A DNA stretch of 43,889 bases from Bacillota bacterium (GCA_023431385.1 JAEYWA010000163.1:1-43889), one strand, 5' to 3'; counted from the stretch's first letter, positions 1 through 8,084 are shown. The notes: generated by a model from the sequence alone, not told the origin. Program-made: numbers and translations.

Positions 1-1
1 T

Positions 2-112
2 AAGCAATCTCAGGGTAATAACCATTATTCCGCTCTGGGTCATGTTGCTCATAAGTTAGTTAGAACTATCTTTAAAATGCTTAAAGATAATGTTGTCTTT
101 AATTTAGATTAA
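2..112 (+). CDS. IS110-family transposase, C-terminal end (partial)
   Basis: Reading from base 2 the frame is open for 36 codons and stops at 110-112. The peptide contains 'HYSALGHVAHKLVRTIFKML', which resembles the extreme C-terminus of IS110/IS1111-type DEDD transposases, where a conserved H-x-A-x-KL-R-I-x-ML pattern ends the transposase_20 domain. The rest of the gene lies outside the window, so catalytic residues cannot be judged. IS110 elements usually lack clear terminal inverted repeats, and I cannot place the right end of the element. The approximately 190 bases that follow hold no gene. Confidence 0.6.
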   Translation, partial: KQSQGNNHYSALGHVAHKLVRTIFKMLKDNVVFNLD

Positions 113-224
113 AAAAACCTTTTTAAAGTCTATGTCTCATAGGTTTATTGAGTGAACCTTTATTGATTTAAAAAGATCACAATTTAAATCTTTTTTTACT
201 TGACAATTCATAGCTGGTCTCCTA

Positions 225-263
225 AGCCAATATATTGGCTTTGTGCCAACATTGTGGCCACAA
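225..263. repeat. Two adjacent perfect palindromes
   Basis: AGCCAATATATTGGCT (225-240) and TTGTGGCCACAA (252-263) are perfect palindromes 11 bases apart. They lie between the transposase end and the DUF1653 gene. They could belong to the element's right-end non-coding region or be a two-site operator. No T-tract follows on either strand, so they do not look like a terminator. Confidence 0.4.
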
Positions 264-303
264 AATGTAATGAAATATTGCTTTTCCCTCCATGAGCCTT
301 TCA

Positions 304-519
304 TTATTCCCCGATATATTCAAATCGTCTAAAGGTCAGACCGTCTCGTTCAATTATTTCATTCCACATGGCAGCGGGCCGTACCCATATACCCATTTCC
401 CCATATAATGCCTGGTAAACCACCATATCCTCAAGGGTTTCACTGTGTCTGGCAATATAAAGCACTCTATATTCATTACCTTTAAAATGTCTGTATTTTC
501 CCGGTTTAATTTGTTTCAT
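304..519 (-). CDS. DUF1653 domain protein
   Basis: A small soluble protein of 71 residues that is essentially one DUF1653 domain. Recognisable family signatures are 'YRHFKGNEYRVL', 'ARHSETLEDMVVYQALYG' and 'WVRPAAMW'. The family is widespread in bacteria, has an SH3-like beta-barrel look and no established function. The start is supported by a GGAGGGG ribosome site five bases upstream of the ATG. It lies downstream of the YaiI/YqxD gene on the same strand with a 46-base gap, so the two may be co-transcribed. There is no sign of damage; the length is normal for a stand-alone DUF1653 protein. Confidence 0.85.
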   Translation of the reverse strand: MKQIKPGKYRHFKGNEYRVLYIARHSETLEDMVVYQALYGEMGIWVRPAAMWNEIIERDGLTFRRFEYIGE

Positions 520-565
520 ACTGAACCCCTCCCCATCCTTAACTCTTCACTTTGATCTTTCACCT

Positions 566-1003
566 TTATTCAACTTCTTCCAGCAGCTTTATTAACGCCT
601 TTTCAAACGCCTCGTCATTTTCCTTCGACCGCTTTTTAATGGAACTGGTTCTGCCCCCGGCTCTACGGATCTTCTGACCAAGATGCCTTTCAAACAGCAG
701 CCTGTCAATGTTATTATCGTTATAGACAAGTCCATTCTGATTTAAAACTTTTGCCCCCTTGCCCAGACCCATGGCTGCAACCCCGTAATCCTGTGTTACC
801 ACTATATCACCACGTTTAAGAAGGTTTATGAGTTTTATATCAACGTTGTCCCTTGCTTTATCGACGATAACTACGGTACTGTACCCGTCAAAGAGCTCAT
901 GACTGGTATCTATTATCATGGTCACAGGTATGTCACGTTTTTTTGCATTTCTTACTATTATATCCTTAACCGGGCATGCATCAGCATCAACGAGAATCTG
1001 AAT
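566..1003 (-). CDS. YaiI/YqxD family protein (DUF188), apparent ATT start
   Basis: A 145-residue UPF0178/DUF188 protein of the PIN-like fold whose cellular role is not established. The family's conserved N-terminus (M-x-I-L-V-D-A-D-A-C-P-V-K) is encoded upstream of the first in-frame ATG or GTG: translation from 1003 gives QILVDADACPVKDIIV after the initiator. The codon there is ATT, seven bases after a strong GGGAGG site, and the frame has no ATG, GTG or TTG further upstream that would keep the ribosome site. Starting at the GTG at 925 would delete the acidic DADAC motif that defines the family. The rest is intact, including 'VTQDYGVAAMGLGKGA' and 'RRAGGRTSSIKKR'. Alternative: a sequencing error turned ATG into ATT. 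Confidence 0.85.
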   Translation of the reverse strand: MQILVDADACPVKDIIVRNAKKRDIPVTMIIDTSHELFDGYSTVVIVDKARDNVDIKLINLLKRGDIVVTQDYGVAAMGLGKGAKVLNQNGLVYNDNNIDRLLFERHLGQKIRRAGGRTSSIKKRSKENDEAFEKALIKLLEEVE

Positions 1004-1046
1004 AAAACCACCTCCCTTACACAGCTAAATCTATATTATTTTGAAA

Positions 1047-2060
1047 CTAGATTACTTTAACCGATTGCCTTTTTATGATATCAGCTGACAGAAGGATTTT
1101 TTCTGTGGGCTCTCCCTTATTATTAATTTTATTTAGTAATTTTGCCACTGCTCTTCTACCCATTATTTCCTTCTGAACCCTCATTGTAGTCAGCTCAGGA
1201 GTGATATTTCTTGAAGTTTCAATATCATCAAAGCCCATGATGGATACTTCATCCGGTATAGCTATCCCCATGTTTGACAATATCTTCACCATTATGATAG
1301 CCTCTGCATCATTACAGCAAAAGAATGCTGTTGGCATACTGCTGTTGCTCTTCATATTATTAATTATTGCTGCTACTTCTTCACCTGGTGCATTCTCGAG
1401 CTTACGGTTCACTATGGAATATTCCGGTTTATTAACCAGTTTATATTCTCCTAAAGCTTTCAGAAAGCCTTGATACCTGTCATAGAAGCTCACAGAGGCA
1501 TATATATCCCCTAAAAATCCGATACGGGTATGGCCTGACTTTATCAGATGTTCGGTAGCTAAATAGCCGCCGCATTGATTATCAGTGAGTATGCAATCCA
1601 GAACAAGATCATCAAAATAGTTATCCACCATGACAATGGGCAGATCATATGACAATAGGGCATCTGTAGTCTTACGGGATATTCTGCCGAGGGTAATTAT
1701 GCCTGAAACCATTGAGTCCTTTATACAGTTGGGAGTTTCAAAAACTTCATCGTTTTCATCATAGTAATGGATTATGGTATTAACGTTATTCTTTTTTGCT
1801 TCGTCCTCAATACCCAGTTGTATAAAACTGAAAAACCCTATGGAGTCTCTGGTACACTTGGCAATAACAAGACAGAGGTTTTTGGTTGCAGTCGGTTTAA
1901 CGCTATTTTTATACTGGTACCCCATATTTTCGGCCTCGGCCGCTATTGCTTTTCTGGTGGCTTCACTTATTCCCGGCATACCGCGTAAAGCCAACGAAAC
2001 TGTATTTTTAGAAATACCCAGCTTGAGCGCAATGGAATCCATCGTTACTTTTTTTGGCAT
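1047..2060 (-). CDS. LacI-family transcriptional regulator of the mannoside operon
   Basis: A 337-residue LacI/GalR repressor. Residues 4-50 are the DNA-binding helix-turn-helix and hinge ('TMDSIALKLGISKNTVSLAL'); residues 60-337 are a periplasmic-binding-protein-like sensor domain with the usual 'GIITLGR', 'HLIKSGHTRIGFLGD' and 'VSIMGFDDIETS' segments. A GGAGGAAC ribosome site supports the ATG at 2060. It is divergent from the GH130/epimerase operon and the 202-base shared region holds three TGTAATATTACA-type palindromes, so it most likely represses that operon, and perhaps itself, with a mannoside-derived sugar as inducer. The ligand is inferred from the neighbours only. Confidence 0.92.
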   Translation of the reverse strand: MPKKVTMDSIALKLGISKNTVSLALRGMPGISEATRKAIAAEAENMGYQYKNSVKPTATKNLCLVIAKCTRDSIGFFSFIQLGIEDEAKKNNVNTIIHYYDENDEVFETPNCIKDSMVSGIITLGRISRKTTDALLSYDLPIVMVDNYFDDLVLDCILTDNQCGGYLATEHLIKSGHTRIGFLGDIYASVSFYDRYQGFLKALGEYKLVNKPEYSIVNRKLENAPGEEVAAIINNMKSNSSMPTAFFCCNDAEAIIMVKILSNMGIAIPDEVSIMGFDDIETSRNITPELTTMRVQKEIMGRRAVAKLLNKINNKGEPTEKILLSADIIKRQSVKVI

Positions 2061-2122
2061 AGTTCCTCCGTTGTGATGATTATGTAATGAATTATAGCAT
2101 AAAAAAATTAATCTTCAAAGGA

Positions 2123-2140
2123 ATTTGTAATATTACAAAT
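2123..2140. promoter_or_regulatory. Candidate LacI operator O1 (18-bp perfect palindrome)
   Basis: ATTTGTAATATTACAAAT is a perfect 18-bp palindrome about 60 bases upstream of the LacI start codon. Its core TGTAATATTACA recurs just upstream of the GH130 gene. Dyads of this size and position are typical LacI-family operators. Confidence 0.6.
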
Positions 2141-2177
2141 AATATTATTTTTTACTTTACAATTTATGTTTTGTTAA

Positions 2178-2201
2178 GTAATATAATATTACAAGTATAA
2201 T
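2178..2201 (+). promoter_or_regulatory. Candidate operator O2 and -10 element of the mannoside operon
   Basis: GTAATAT-A-ATATTAC (2178-2192) is a near relative of the O1 core with one central base. A consensus TATAAT (2196-2201) follows immediately. TTGTTA at 2171-2176 is a possible but poorly spaced (19 bp) -35 element. Repressor bound here would cover the promoter. Confidence 0.5.
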
Positions 2202-2236
2202 TTAGTCAAGTTATATTTCAATGGCAACAAAAGCTT

Positions 2237-2248
2237 TGTAATATTACA
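2237..2248 (+). promoter_or_regulatory. Candidate operator O3 abutting the ribosome site
   Basis: TGTAATATTACA, identical to the O1 core, ends in the first bases of the AGGAGG ribosome site (2247-2252) of the first GH130 gene. O1 to O3 centres are about 111 bp apart, compatible with repression by looping. Confidence 0.55.
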
Positions 2249-2262
2249 GGAGGTATTAATCA

Positions 2263-3273
2263 ATGACAATTATAGGCAAGGAGTTAAAGAATATTCCATG
2301 GGAGGATAAACCGGCCGGCTTTACGGGTGTTGTCTGGAGACATTCGGGCAACCCGATTATAGACTGGAACCCAACACCAAGTACTGCCAGAGTTTATAAT
2401 AGCTCCGTGGCTCCATGGGGTGATAGCTTTGTAGGTATATTCAGAGCAGACCACAAGGATAGTAAATCTCGTATACATTTAGGTTTTAGCAAAGACGCCC
2501 TTAAGTGGGCAATAGAAGATGAGCCCATTAGCTGGAGAGATCAAGAAGGTAAGCCCTACCAGCCCACTTATGCTTATGATCCCCGTCTTGTGGAGATTGA
2601 GGGTACATATTATATCATTTGGTGTACTGATTTTGGGGGAGCAGCGCTCGGGCTTGGTATGACAAAAGACTTCAAGGTGTTTACCCGTCTTGAAAATCCA
2701 TTTATCCCCTTTAATAGAAACGGGGTCTTATTCCCTAAAAAAATTAACGGAAAGTATCTGCTGCTCAGCAGGCCAAGCGACAGCGGCCATACTCCCTTTG
2801 GAGATATATTCATAAGCGAAAGCCCGGATATGACCCATTGGGGATGTCACAGGCGAGTAATGCAAAAGGGAGGTTCAGGCTGGTGGCAAAGCGTTAAAAT
2901 AGGTGCAGGTGCTGTTCCAATAGAAACTACAGAAGGCTGGCTTTTGCTTTATCACGGTGTATCAGGAACCTGTAATGGTTTTGTGTACAGCTTCGGAGCA
3001 GCCATTCTGGATATTAATAACCCCTCTAAAGTTTTGTACCGCACTAAGGATTACCTTTTAACCCCCGAAAAACCTTATGAAACAACAGGCTTTGTTCCAA
3101 ATGTAGTCTTTCCCTGCGCGGCCCTTACAGATGCCGCAACCGGAAGAATAGCCATTTACTATGGGGCCGCTGACACATATTCGGCGCTGGCCTATACACA
3201 AGTTGATGAATTGATCAGCTTCATCAAGACAAATTCCGAACTACTCCCCTGGGACGCCGAAGAGTTCAAATAG
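2263..3273 (+). CDS. GH130 beta-1,4-mannooligosaccharide phosphorylase
   Basis: A 336-residue cytoplasmic enzyme (no signal peptide) of the GH130 five-bladed beta-propeller family. It resembles the short, RaMP2-like branch that phosphorolyses beta-1,4-mannooligosaccharides to mannose-1-phosphate. Visible landmarks are the N-terminal 'NSSVAPWGDSFVGIFRADH', the catalytic aspartate of 'AYDPRLVEIEG' (about D106) and phosphate/substrate-binding patches 'GVLFPKKINGKYLLLSRPSD' and 'LLYHGVSG'. It is the first gene of an operon with cellobiose 2-epimerase and a longer GH130, the trio known from Ruminococcus albus mannan metabolism. An AGGAGG site precedes the ATG by nine to ten bases. A beta-1,2-mannoside specificity is possible, but the epimerase neighbour favours beta-1,4. 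Confidence 0.88.
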   Translation: MTIIGKELKNIPWEDKPAGFTGVVWRHSGNPIIDWNPTPSTARVYNSSVAPWGDSFVGIFRADHKDSKSRIHLGFSKDALKWAIEDEPISWRDQEGKPYQPTYAYDPRLVEIEGTYYIIWCTDFGGAALGLGMTKDFKVFTRLENPFIPFNRNGVLFPKKINGKYLLLSRPSDSGHTPFGDIFISESPDMTHWGCHRRVMQKGGSGWWQSVKIGAGAVPIETTEGWLLLYHGVSGTCNGFVYSFGAAILDINNPSKVLYRTKDYLLTPEKPYETTGFVPNVVFPCAALTDAATGRIAIYYGAADTYSALAYTQVDELISFIKTNSELLPWDAEEFK

Positions 3274-3296
3274 AAATATATATGGAGGCTTTGATA

Positions 3297-4517
3297 ATGA
3301 ATACATTTGATATAGAAAGTCTTTCGAAGGATATTGAGTCTGAACTCAGAGATAATATTCTGAAATTCTGGATTGACAATTCGGTTGATAAAGAAAATGG
3401 AGGCTTTTACGGGTTTATTTCAAATGACCTGAAAGCAGCTCCAGAACATTATAAGGCTTCGGTTCTAAATTTCAGAATTCTTTGGACCTATTCGGCCGCC
3501 TATAGATATTTTAAGGAGAAATTATACCTTTCTATGGCTGAAAGAGCTTATGATTACATAATCCGGTATTTTATTGATGATGAATACTCAGGCGTTTACT
3601 GGACAGTCAACTTTAAGGGGGAGGCTTTGGATCCAAAAAAACAAACCTACTCCATTGCCTTTGCCATATATGGTCTATCTGAATTTTACAGAGCAACAGG
3701 CCGGAAGGAAAGCCTGGACTATGCCATCAAACTGTATAATGCTTTAGAAGAACATGCCTACGACTACATAAACAAGGGTTATATTGAGGCGTGCTCAAGG
3801 GATTGGAGTCCTATTAAGGATATGAGCTTGAGCGTAAAGGATATGAATGCGGAAAAATCTATGAATACTCATCTACATGTAATGGAGGCCTATACAAACC
3901 TTTACAGGGTCTGGAAGGATAAAGGACTGGAGAAAAAGCTGGAAGAGCTTATTAATATAACTGTTAACCACATAATAGATCCTCTTACCTTTCAATTCCA
4001 GCTATTCTTTGATATGAACTGGCGACCGCTATCCAAAAATGTTTCCTATGGACACGATATAGAAGGCAGCTGGCTTTTATATGAGGCTGCTGAAGTATTA
4101 GGTAATGACGAGCTTCTGAATCTTACACAACCAGTGGCAATAAGAATGGCTAAAAAGGTATTCGCAGACGGTATAGACAGACGGTATGGAGGACTTTTTT
4201 ACGAGCTGGATAACGGTAGTCTGGAAGATTTCAAGGAATGGTGGCCTCAGGCAGAAGCAGTTGTCGGATTTACTAATGCCTATCAGCTTACAGGTGAGGC
4301 TTGCTACCTTTTAGAGGCTATTCGGTTCTGGGGCTTTATAAATGATCATATAGTCGATAAAATAAATGGTGAATGGTATTGGGGTACAAATGTGGATGGT
4401 TCAAAGCTTATAAGCGACGAAAAGGCAGGCCCCTGGAAATGTCCCTATCATAATAGCAGAATGTGTTTTGAAATGCTGGACAGGTTAAAAAGTATAGCTC
4501 CTTTATTCACCTTATAG
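3297..4517 (+). CDS. Cellobiose 2-epimerase (AGE superfamily)
   Basis: A 406-residue cytoplasmic (alpha/alpha)6-barrel enzyme that epimerises the reducing-end glucose or mannose of beta-1,4-disaccharides. Here it would convert mannobiose to mannosyl-glucose, the substrate of the next GH130. Family motifs are 'MNTHLHVMEAYTNLYRVW' (H192, H194), 'GHDIEGSWLL' (H253), 'WWPQAEAVVGF' and 'PWKCPYHNSRMCFEM' (H385); H253 and H385 fit the general acid/base histidines of characterised epimerases. The ATG at 3282 overlaps the GGAGG ribosome site, so I place the start at 3297, eight bases after it. Only 23 bases separate it from the upstream GH130 stop. Simple N-acylglucosamine 2-epimerase is less likely because of the conserved THLH and the mannoside context. 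Confidence 0.88.
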   Translation: MNTFDIESLSKDIESELRDNILKFWIDNSVDKENGGFYGFISNDLKAAPEHYKASVLNFRILWTYSAAYRYFKEKLYLSMAERAYDYIIRYFIDDEYSGVYWTVNFKGEALDPKKQTYSIAFAIYGLSEFYRATGRKESLDYAIKLYNALEEHAYDYINKGYIEACSRDWSPIKDMSLSVKDMNAEKSMNTHLHVMEAYTNLYRVWKDKGLEKKLEELINITVNHIIDPLTFQFQLFFDMNWRPLSKNVSYGHDIEGSWLLYEAAEVLGNDELLNLTQPVAIRMAKKVFADGIDRRYGGLFYELDNGSLEDFKEWWPQAEAVVGFTNAYQLTGEACYLLEAIRFWGFINDHIVDKINGEWYWGTNVDGSKLISDEKAGPWKCPYHNSRMCFEMLDRLKSIAPLFTL

Positions 4518-4559
4518 CGGATATGGGAGTAGAAATATTTCATTACATTGTATGGCCGC

Positions 4560-4584
4560 TATGTTGGCTCAAAGCCACAACATA
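4560..4584 (+). other. Intercistronic hairpin
   Basis: TATGTT-GGC-TCAAA-GCC-(AC)-AACATA can fold into a nine-pair hairpin with a two-base bulge between the epimerase and the second GH130 gene. No T-tract follows, so an RNA-stability or processing element is more likely than a terminator. It ends just upstream of the AGGAGG site of the next gene. Confidence 0.35.
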
Positions 4585-4599
4585 ACTTAGGAGGTTAAT

Positions 4600-5790
4600 A
4601 TGGTTTTCGACGAGAGATTAAATTATTTGGTTCAAACGCATAATCATTTAATTCAAAGAAAAAATGAAAAGCTTAAGGACGGAAACGGTATCTTCGACAG
4701 GTATAAGTATCCCGTTATTACAGCTGATCACACTCCGATTTTCTGGAGGTACGATTTAAACAAAGAGACAAATCCATATCTTATGGAACGTATTGGAGTT
4801 AACTGTGCCTTTAATCCGGGTGCTATTGAACTTGACGGTAAAATTTACCTTGTAGTCCGTGTAGAGGGTAATGACAGAAAATCTTTTTTTGCCATAGCAC
4901 AAAGCGACAGCGGAATTGATAATTTCAGCTTCTGGGACTATCCCGTAGTAATGCCGGAAACTGATAACCCGGATATAAATGTTTATGATATGAGACTGGT
5001 AAAGCATGAAGACGGTTGGATATATGGACTCTTTTGCACTGAAAGGAAAGATCCGGATGCGCCTTTTGGAGATACCTCAAGTGCAGTCGCTGCCTGTGGT
5101 ATAGCAAGAACAAGGGATTTGAAGACCTGGGAGCGGCTGCCTGATCTGAAGACAACATCACCTCAGCAGCGCAACGTCGTACTTCATCCAGAGTTCATTA
5201 ACGGTAAATATGCCTTGTACACCAGGCCCCAGGATGGTTTTATAGAAACGGGCAAGGGCGGTGGCATAGGCTTCGGTTTCACAGACAGTATGGAAAACCC
5301 ACGTGTAGATGAAGAAATTCTGATGGAATGTAAGGAATATCACACAATAAAAGAAGTTAAAAACGGACAGGGCCCTGCACCCATAAAAACGTCCAAAGGC
5401 TGGCTTCATATTGCACACGGAGTACGAAATACCGCAGCCGGACTACGCTACGTTGTATATGCTTTTCTGTCTGACCTTGAACATCCCGAGCAGGTCATAA
5501 AACGCCCCGGAGGCTTTTTGATAGCTCCTGAGGGTGAAGAGAGGATTGGCGATGTTTCCAATGTTATTTTCTGCAATGGTGCCGTTGTAAGGGGTAATGG
5601 AGAAATATTCATTTATTATGCCTCTTCTGACACCAGATGCCATGTTGCAACTACAACCGTTGATAAGATGCTGGATTACGTTATGAATACTCCCGAGGAC
5701 CCGTTAAGAAGCTATGCCTGCGTACAGCAAAGGATTGAACTTATTTCAAAAAACCTTGAACTGATAAGAGGTAAGAAGATTGAGCTCTAA
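4600..5790 (+). CDS. GH130 4-O-beta-D-mannosyl-D-glucose phosphorylase
   Basis: A 396-residue GH130 enzyme with the length and landmarks of the mannosylglucose phosphorylase branch (BfMGP/RaMP1-like). It would cleave mannosyl-glucose with phosphate to mannose-1-phosphate and glucose in the cytoplasm. The catalytic aspartate is in 'INVYDMRLVKHEDGW' (about D130), preceded by 'NPGAIELDGKIYLVVRVEG'; 'HPEFINGKYALYTRPQDGF' and 'GWLHIAHGVRNTAAGLRY' form the binding face. The extra helical N-terminus (about 40 residues) and C-terminus (about 30 residues) are typical of this branch. An AGGAGG site lies five bases before the ATG. With the epimerase upstream it closes a pathway in which each mannobiose yields one sugar phosphate without ATP. 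Confidence 0.9.
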   Translation: MVFDERLNYLVQTHNHLIQRKNEKLKDGNGIFDRYKYPVITADHTPIFWRYDLNKETNPYLMERIGVNCAFNPGAIELDGKIYLVVRVEGNDRKSFFAIAQSDSGIDNFSFWDYPVVMPETDNPDINVYDMRLVKHEDGWIYGLFCTERKDPDAPFGDTSSAVAACGIARTRDLKTWERLPDLKTTSPQQRNVVLHPEFINGKYALYTRPQDGFIETGKGGGIGFGFTDSMENPRVDEEILMECKEYHTIKEVKNGQGPAPIKTSKGWLHIAHGVRNTAAGLRYVVYAFLSDLEHPEQVIKRPGGFLIAPEGEERIGDVSNVIFCNGAVVRGNGEIFIYYASSDTRCHVATTTVDKMLDYVMNTPEDPLRSYACVQQRIELISKNLELIRGKKIEL

Positions 5791-5885
5791 CCCATCCATA
5801 AACCAACAGTAAATTACGTTTGCTTTATTTTAACAGGTAATTTTGCTGCTGTAACCGATGAAAAATAGTAAAATCTGGAGGATTT

Positions 5886-6842
5886 ATGATGTTAACCCAT
5901 GGAGATATGCCATTGGAGGAGTTGCAAACCTATCTGGGCAGTACTCCCTGCCCTGCCGACTTTGATGTATTCTGGAACAAAGCCATGGAGGAGATGCGAG
6001 CTACAGCTCCAGAAGTCGAGCTCATCACAAACAGCTTAATAAAAGTACCTTTCGCCGAGTGCTTTGACCTCTACTTTACCGGTGTCGGCGGAGCACGAAT
6101 TCACGCAAAGTATTTAAGGCCGAAGGCTTCATCACAGCCTCATCCCGCTGTCCTTAAATTTCATGGGTATGCCTGGCATGCAGGTGACTGGCATGACAAG
6201 CTTAATTATGTTGCAATGGGTTTCTGTGTTGCAGCTCTGGACTGCAGGGGCCAGGGCGGTCTGTCTGAGGACAGCGGAAGTATAAAGGGTCCTACTTTGC
6301 GTGGACACATTATCAGAGGTATAGAGGACTCTCCAGAGAAGATGCTTTTAAGGCAAATTTATCTGGATACTGTTCAGCTTGCAAATATCGTAATGGGATT
6401 CCCTGAGGTAGATGAAAACCATGTATGTGCAACAGGCGAGTCCCAGGGAGGAGCCTTGGCTTTGGTGTGTGCTGCACTTGAGCCGAGGATTGTGAAAGCT
6501 GCCCCTGTGCATCCCTATCTCAGTGATTTCAAAAGGTATTGGTATCTGGATGCACAGGATGAAATACGCGAGTATTTCAGATTTTTTGATCCGCTCCACC
6601 AACGGGAAGAAGAAATATTTACAAGGCTGGGGTATATAGATATTCAAAACCTTATGAAACAGATAAAGGCAGAGGTTCTGTTTACGACAGGGCTGTTAGA
6701 TAAGGTTTGTCCGCCGTCAACACAATTTGCTGCATACAATAAAATTAAATCAGAAAAACGTATGCTGCTGTTCCATGATTATGCACATGAGTACTATCCG
6801 CAGTTGAACGACTACATATTTAAGTTTATTTGTAATGCTTAA
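5886..6842 (+). CDS. CE7 acetyl (xylan/oligosaccharide) esterase
   Basis: A 318-residue alpha/beta-hydrolase of carbohydrate esterase family 7 (AXE1). These are cytoplasmic deacetylases of short acetylated sugars that also include cephalosporin C deacetylases. Diagnostic features are the 'RGQGG' motif (121-125), the nucleophile elbow 'GESQGG' (S186), D272 in 'GLLDKVCPPSTQ' and H301 in 'DYAHEYYP', matching the family triad in both order and spacing. There is no signal peptide. As the last gene of the mannoside operon (95 bases downstream of the GH130) it probably removes acetyl groups from imported mannooligosaccharides before phosphorolysis. Two consecutive ATGs follow a GGAGG site; the second, at 5889, has the better spacing and the choice changes one residue. 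Confidence 0.88.
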   Translation: MMLTHGDMPLEELQTYLGSTPCPADFDVFWNKAMEEMRATAPEVELITNSLIKVPFAECFDLYFTGVGGARIHAKYLRPKASSQPHPAVLKFHGYAWHAGDWHDKLNYVAMGFCVAALDCRGQGGLSEDSGSIKGPTLRGHIIRGIEDSPEKMLLRQIYLDTVQLANIVMGFPEVDENHVCATGESQGGALALVCAALEPRIVKAAPVHPYLSDFKRYWYLDAQDEIREYFRFFDPLHQREEEIFTRLGYIDIQNLMKQIKAEVLFTTGLLDKVCPPSTQFAAYNKIKSEKRMLLFHDYAHEYYPQLNDYIFKFICNA

Positions 6843-6953
6843 ACTTGGGAGGTTTACTCCCCTCTTCGCCGAAACACTTTGTAGATTGCGCACTTGCTTT
6901 AGTAGAAAAATAAAAGTATATAAAACCGATTTTTAATATATTGGCTCCCTTTC

Positions 6954-8084
6954 CTAAAAACTTCTTAATAGCTCCGATAGTGCTATCTCCGACGTTAACT
7001 GTTGCCTTAAGCGGTCTCCAATTTTTGAGTCCAGAGGCTCTCCAAGAAGTACCTTTTTATTTAGCATTTTTTCCATTATCTCCCATTGAGTTTTAGTTTC
7101 CAGTACTTTTTCCATAAGGAGTTCCGGGCTTCCCGAATAATCCAGTTCGCCCTTCTTAAGCTTTATATATTCTAAAAGAAGAGCCCTGGCACCGTGCAGC
7201 ATCCAAATATCAAAACTTATTCTATCAAGGACGGGCCAGCCTTCGGATTTGTAATAATCCTCCATATTGAATTGTTCATCACATAATCCGGCAAACTGCT
7301 CAATGGCCTGTTTTCCATAATACCTTATATATAGTCCATCCTGTATCTCGGGTGCCGAAAAGTTATCTGCCATACTTTGGAAGAGGTCTGCAACATCTCT
7401 TTTGAACTCTTCTCCGTTAAGTTCTTCTTCTTTCACCTCCAAGGTGCAGCATTTCATATAAAGGTTTGTAGCTCTTTCTATATCACATTTTGGTATAACT
7501 CCTATCTGATTGTTAAACTCATACGGGACATAGTTATCCATTATTACAGTATATGGAATTTTCTCAACATAATAAAAATTCTCCTTGTCATGGTGCAGAA
7601 TTATACAAAAGTGATCCTCAGACCCCGGATTATAATCTTTAGTATCATAGGCAGGATCATATCTTCTGTAAAAGCTTAATATTTCAAATATCGTATTAAT
7701 AATTACCATCTGACCTCGATTCAAAAGTTCTTCAATGCACTTTACCGATTCTCGGTCACCTTCCCTGACATATGTATTCACTTTAACGTATTTTGTCCAT
7801 AAGGGAGTGATATTTCTGCTCAGATTATACATACGGTAAATTCCTGTTGTCCTGTTAATCCAACAGGTAGGATTGATATCCCTTATAAACAGCGCTGCAA
7901 TTTGCTTTTTGCTCAATTTAAATTGGTTCAGAAGTATATTGTAGACAGAGGTCTCAAAGCAGTTTAACTGCAATGAAAACATATCTGTGGTTCCGTCTTT
8001 TTCCTTAAAAAAACTTAAATCCTTTAAACTTGATTCTATCAATGACATGTCATCTCCCGTCCGACAAATTACATTAATTTTCAT
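6954..8084 (-). CDS. BtrH-N-like domain protein, function unknown
   Basis: A protein of about 376 residues without signal peptide or clear membrane segments. The N-terminal part around 'NCFETSVYNILLNQF' and 'INTIFEILSFYRRYDP' and the 'DHFCIILHHD' segment recall the papain-like BtrH N-terminal domain (butirosin biosynthesis acyltransferase H) and its DUF4872-type partner, including a candidate Cys-His pair. This is pattern recognition only. The C-terminal third is helical and charged. It stands alone between the mannoside and arabinan loci and no biosynthetic cluster is nearby. The start is uncertain: TTG at 8093 has an AAGG site, ATG at 8084 has only TTGGA upstream; I use 8084. Confidence 0.6.
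   Translation of the reverse strand: MKINVICRTGDDMSLIESSLKDLSFFKEKDGTTDMFSLQLNCFETSVYNILLNQFKLSKKQIAALFIRDINPTCWINRTTGIYRMYNLSRNITPLWTKYVKVNTYVREGDRESVKCIEELLNRGQMVIINTIFEILSFYRRYDPAYDTKDYNPGSEDHFCIILHHDKENFYYVEKIPYTVIMDNYVPYEFNNQIGVIPKCDIERATNLYMKCCTLEVKEEELNGEEFKRDVADLFQSMADNFSAPEIQDGLYIRYYGKQAIEQFAGLCDEQFNMEDYYKSEGWPVLDRISFDIWMLHGARALLLEYIKLKKGELDYSGSPELLMEKVLETKTQWEIMEKMLNKKVLLGEPLDSKIGDRLRQQLTSEIALSELLRSF

Noticed and set aside
137..211. 24-codon minus-strand ORF with an AGGAG site near the IS110 end
   Set aside because: Very short, in AT-rich DNA, no resemblance to any known peptide and no promoter evidence.
6847..6861. Small hairpin GGGAG-GTTTA-CTCCC after the CE7 gene as a terminator
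   Set aside because: Only five pairs and no T-tract follows; it may be chance.
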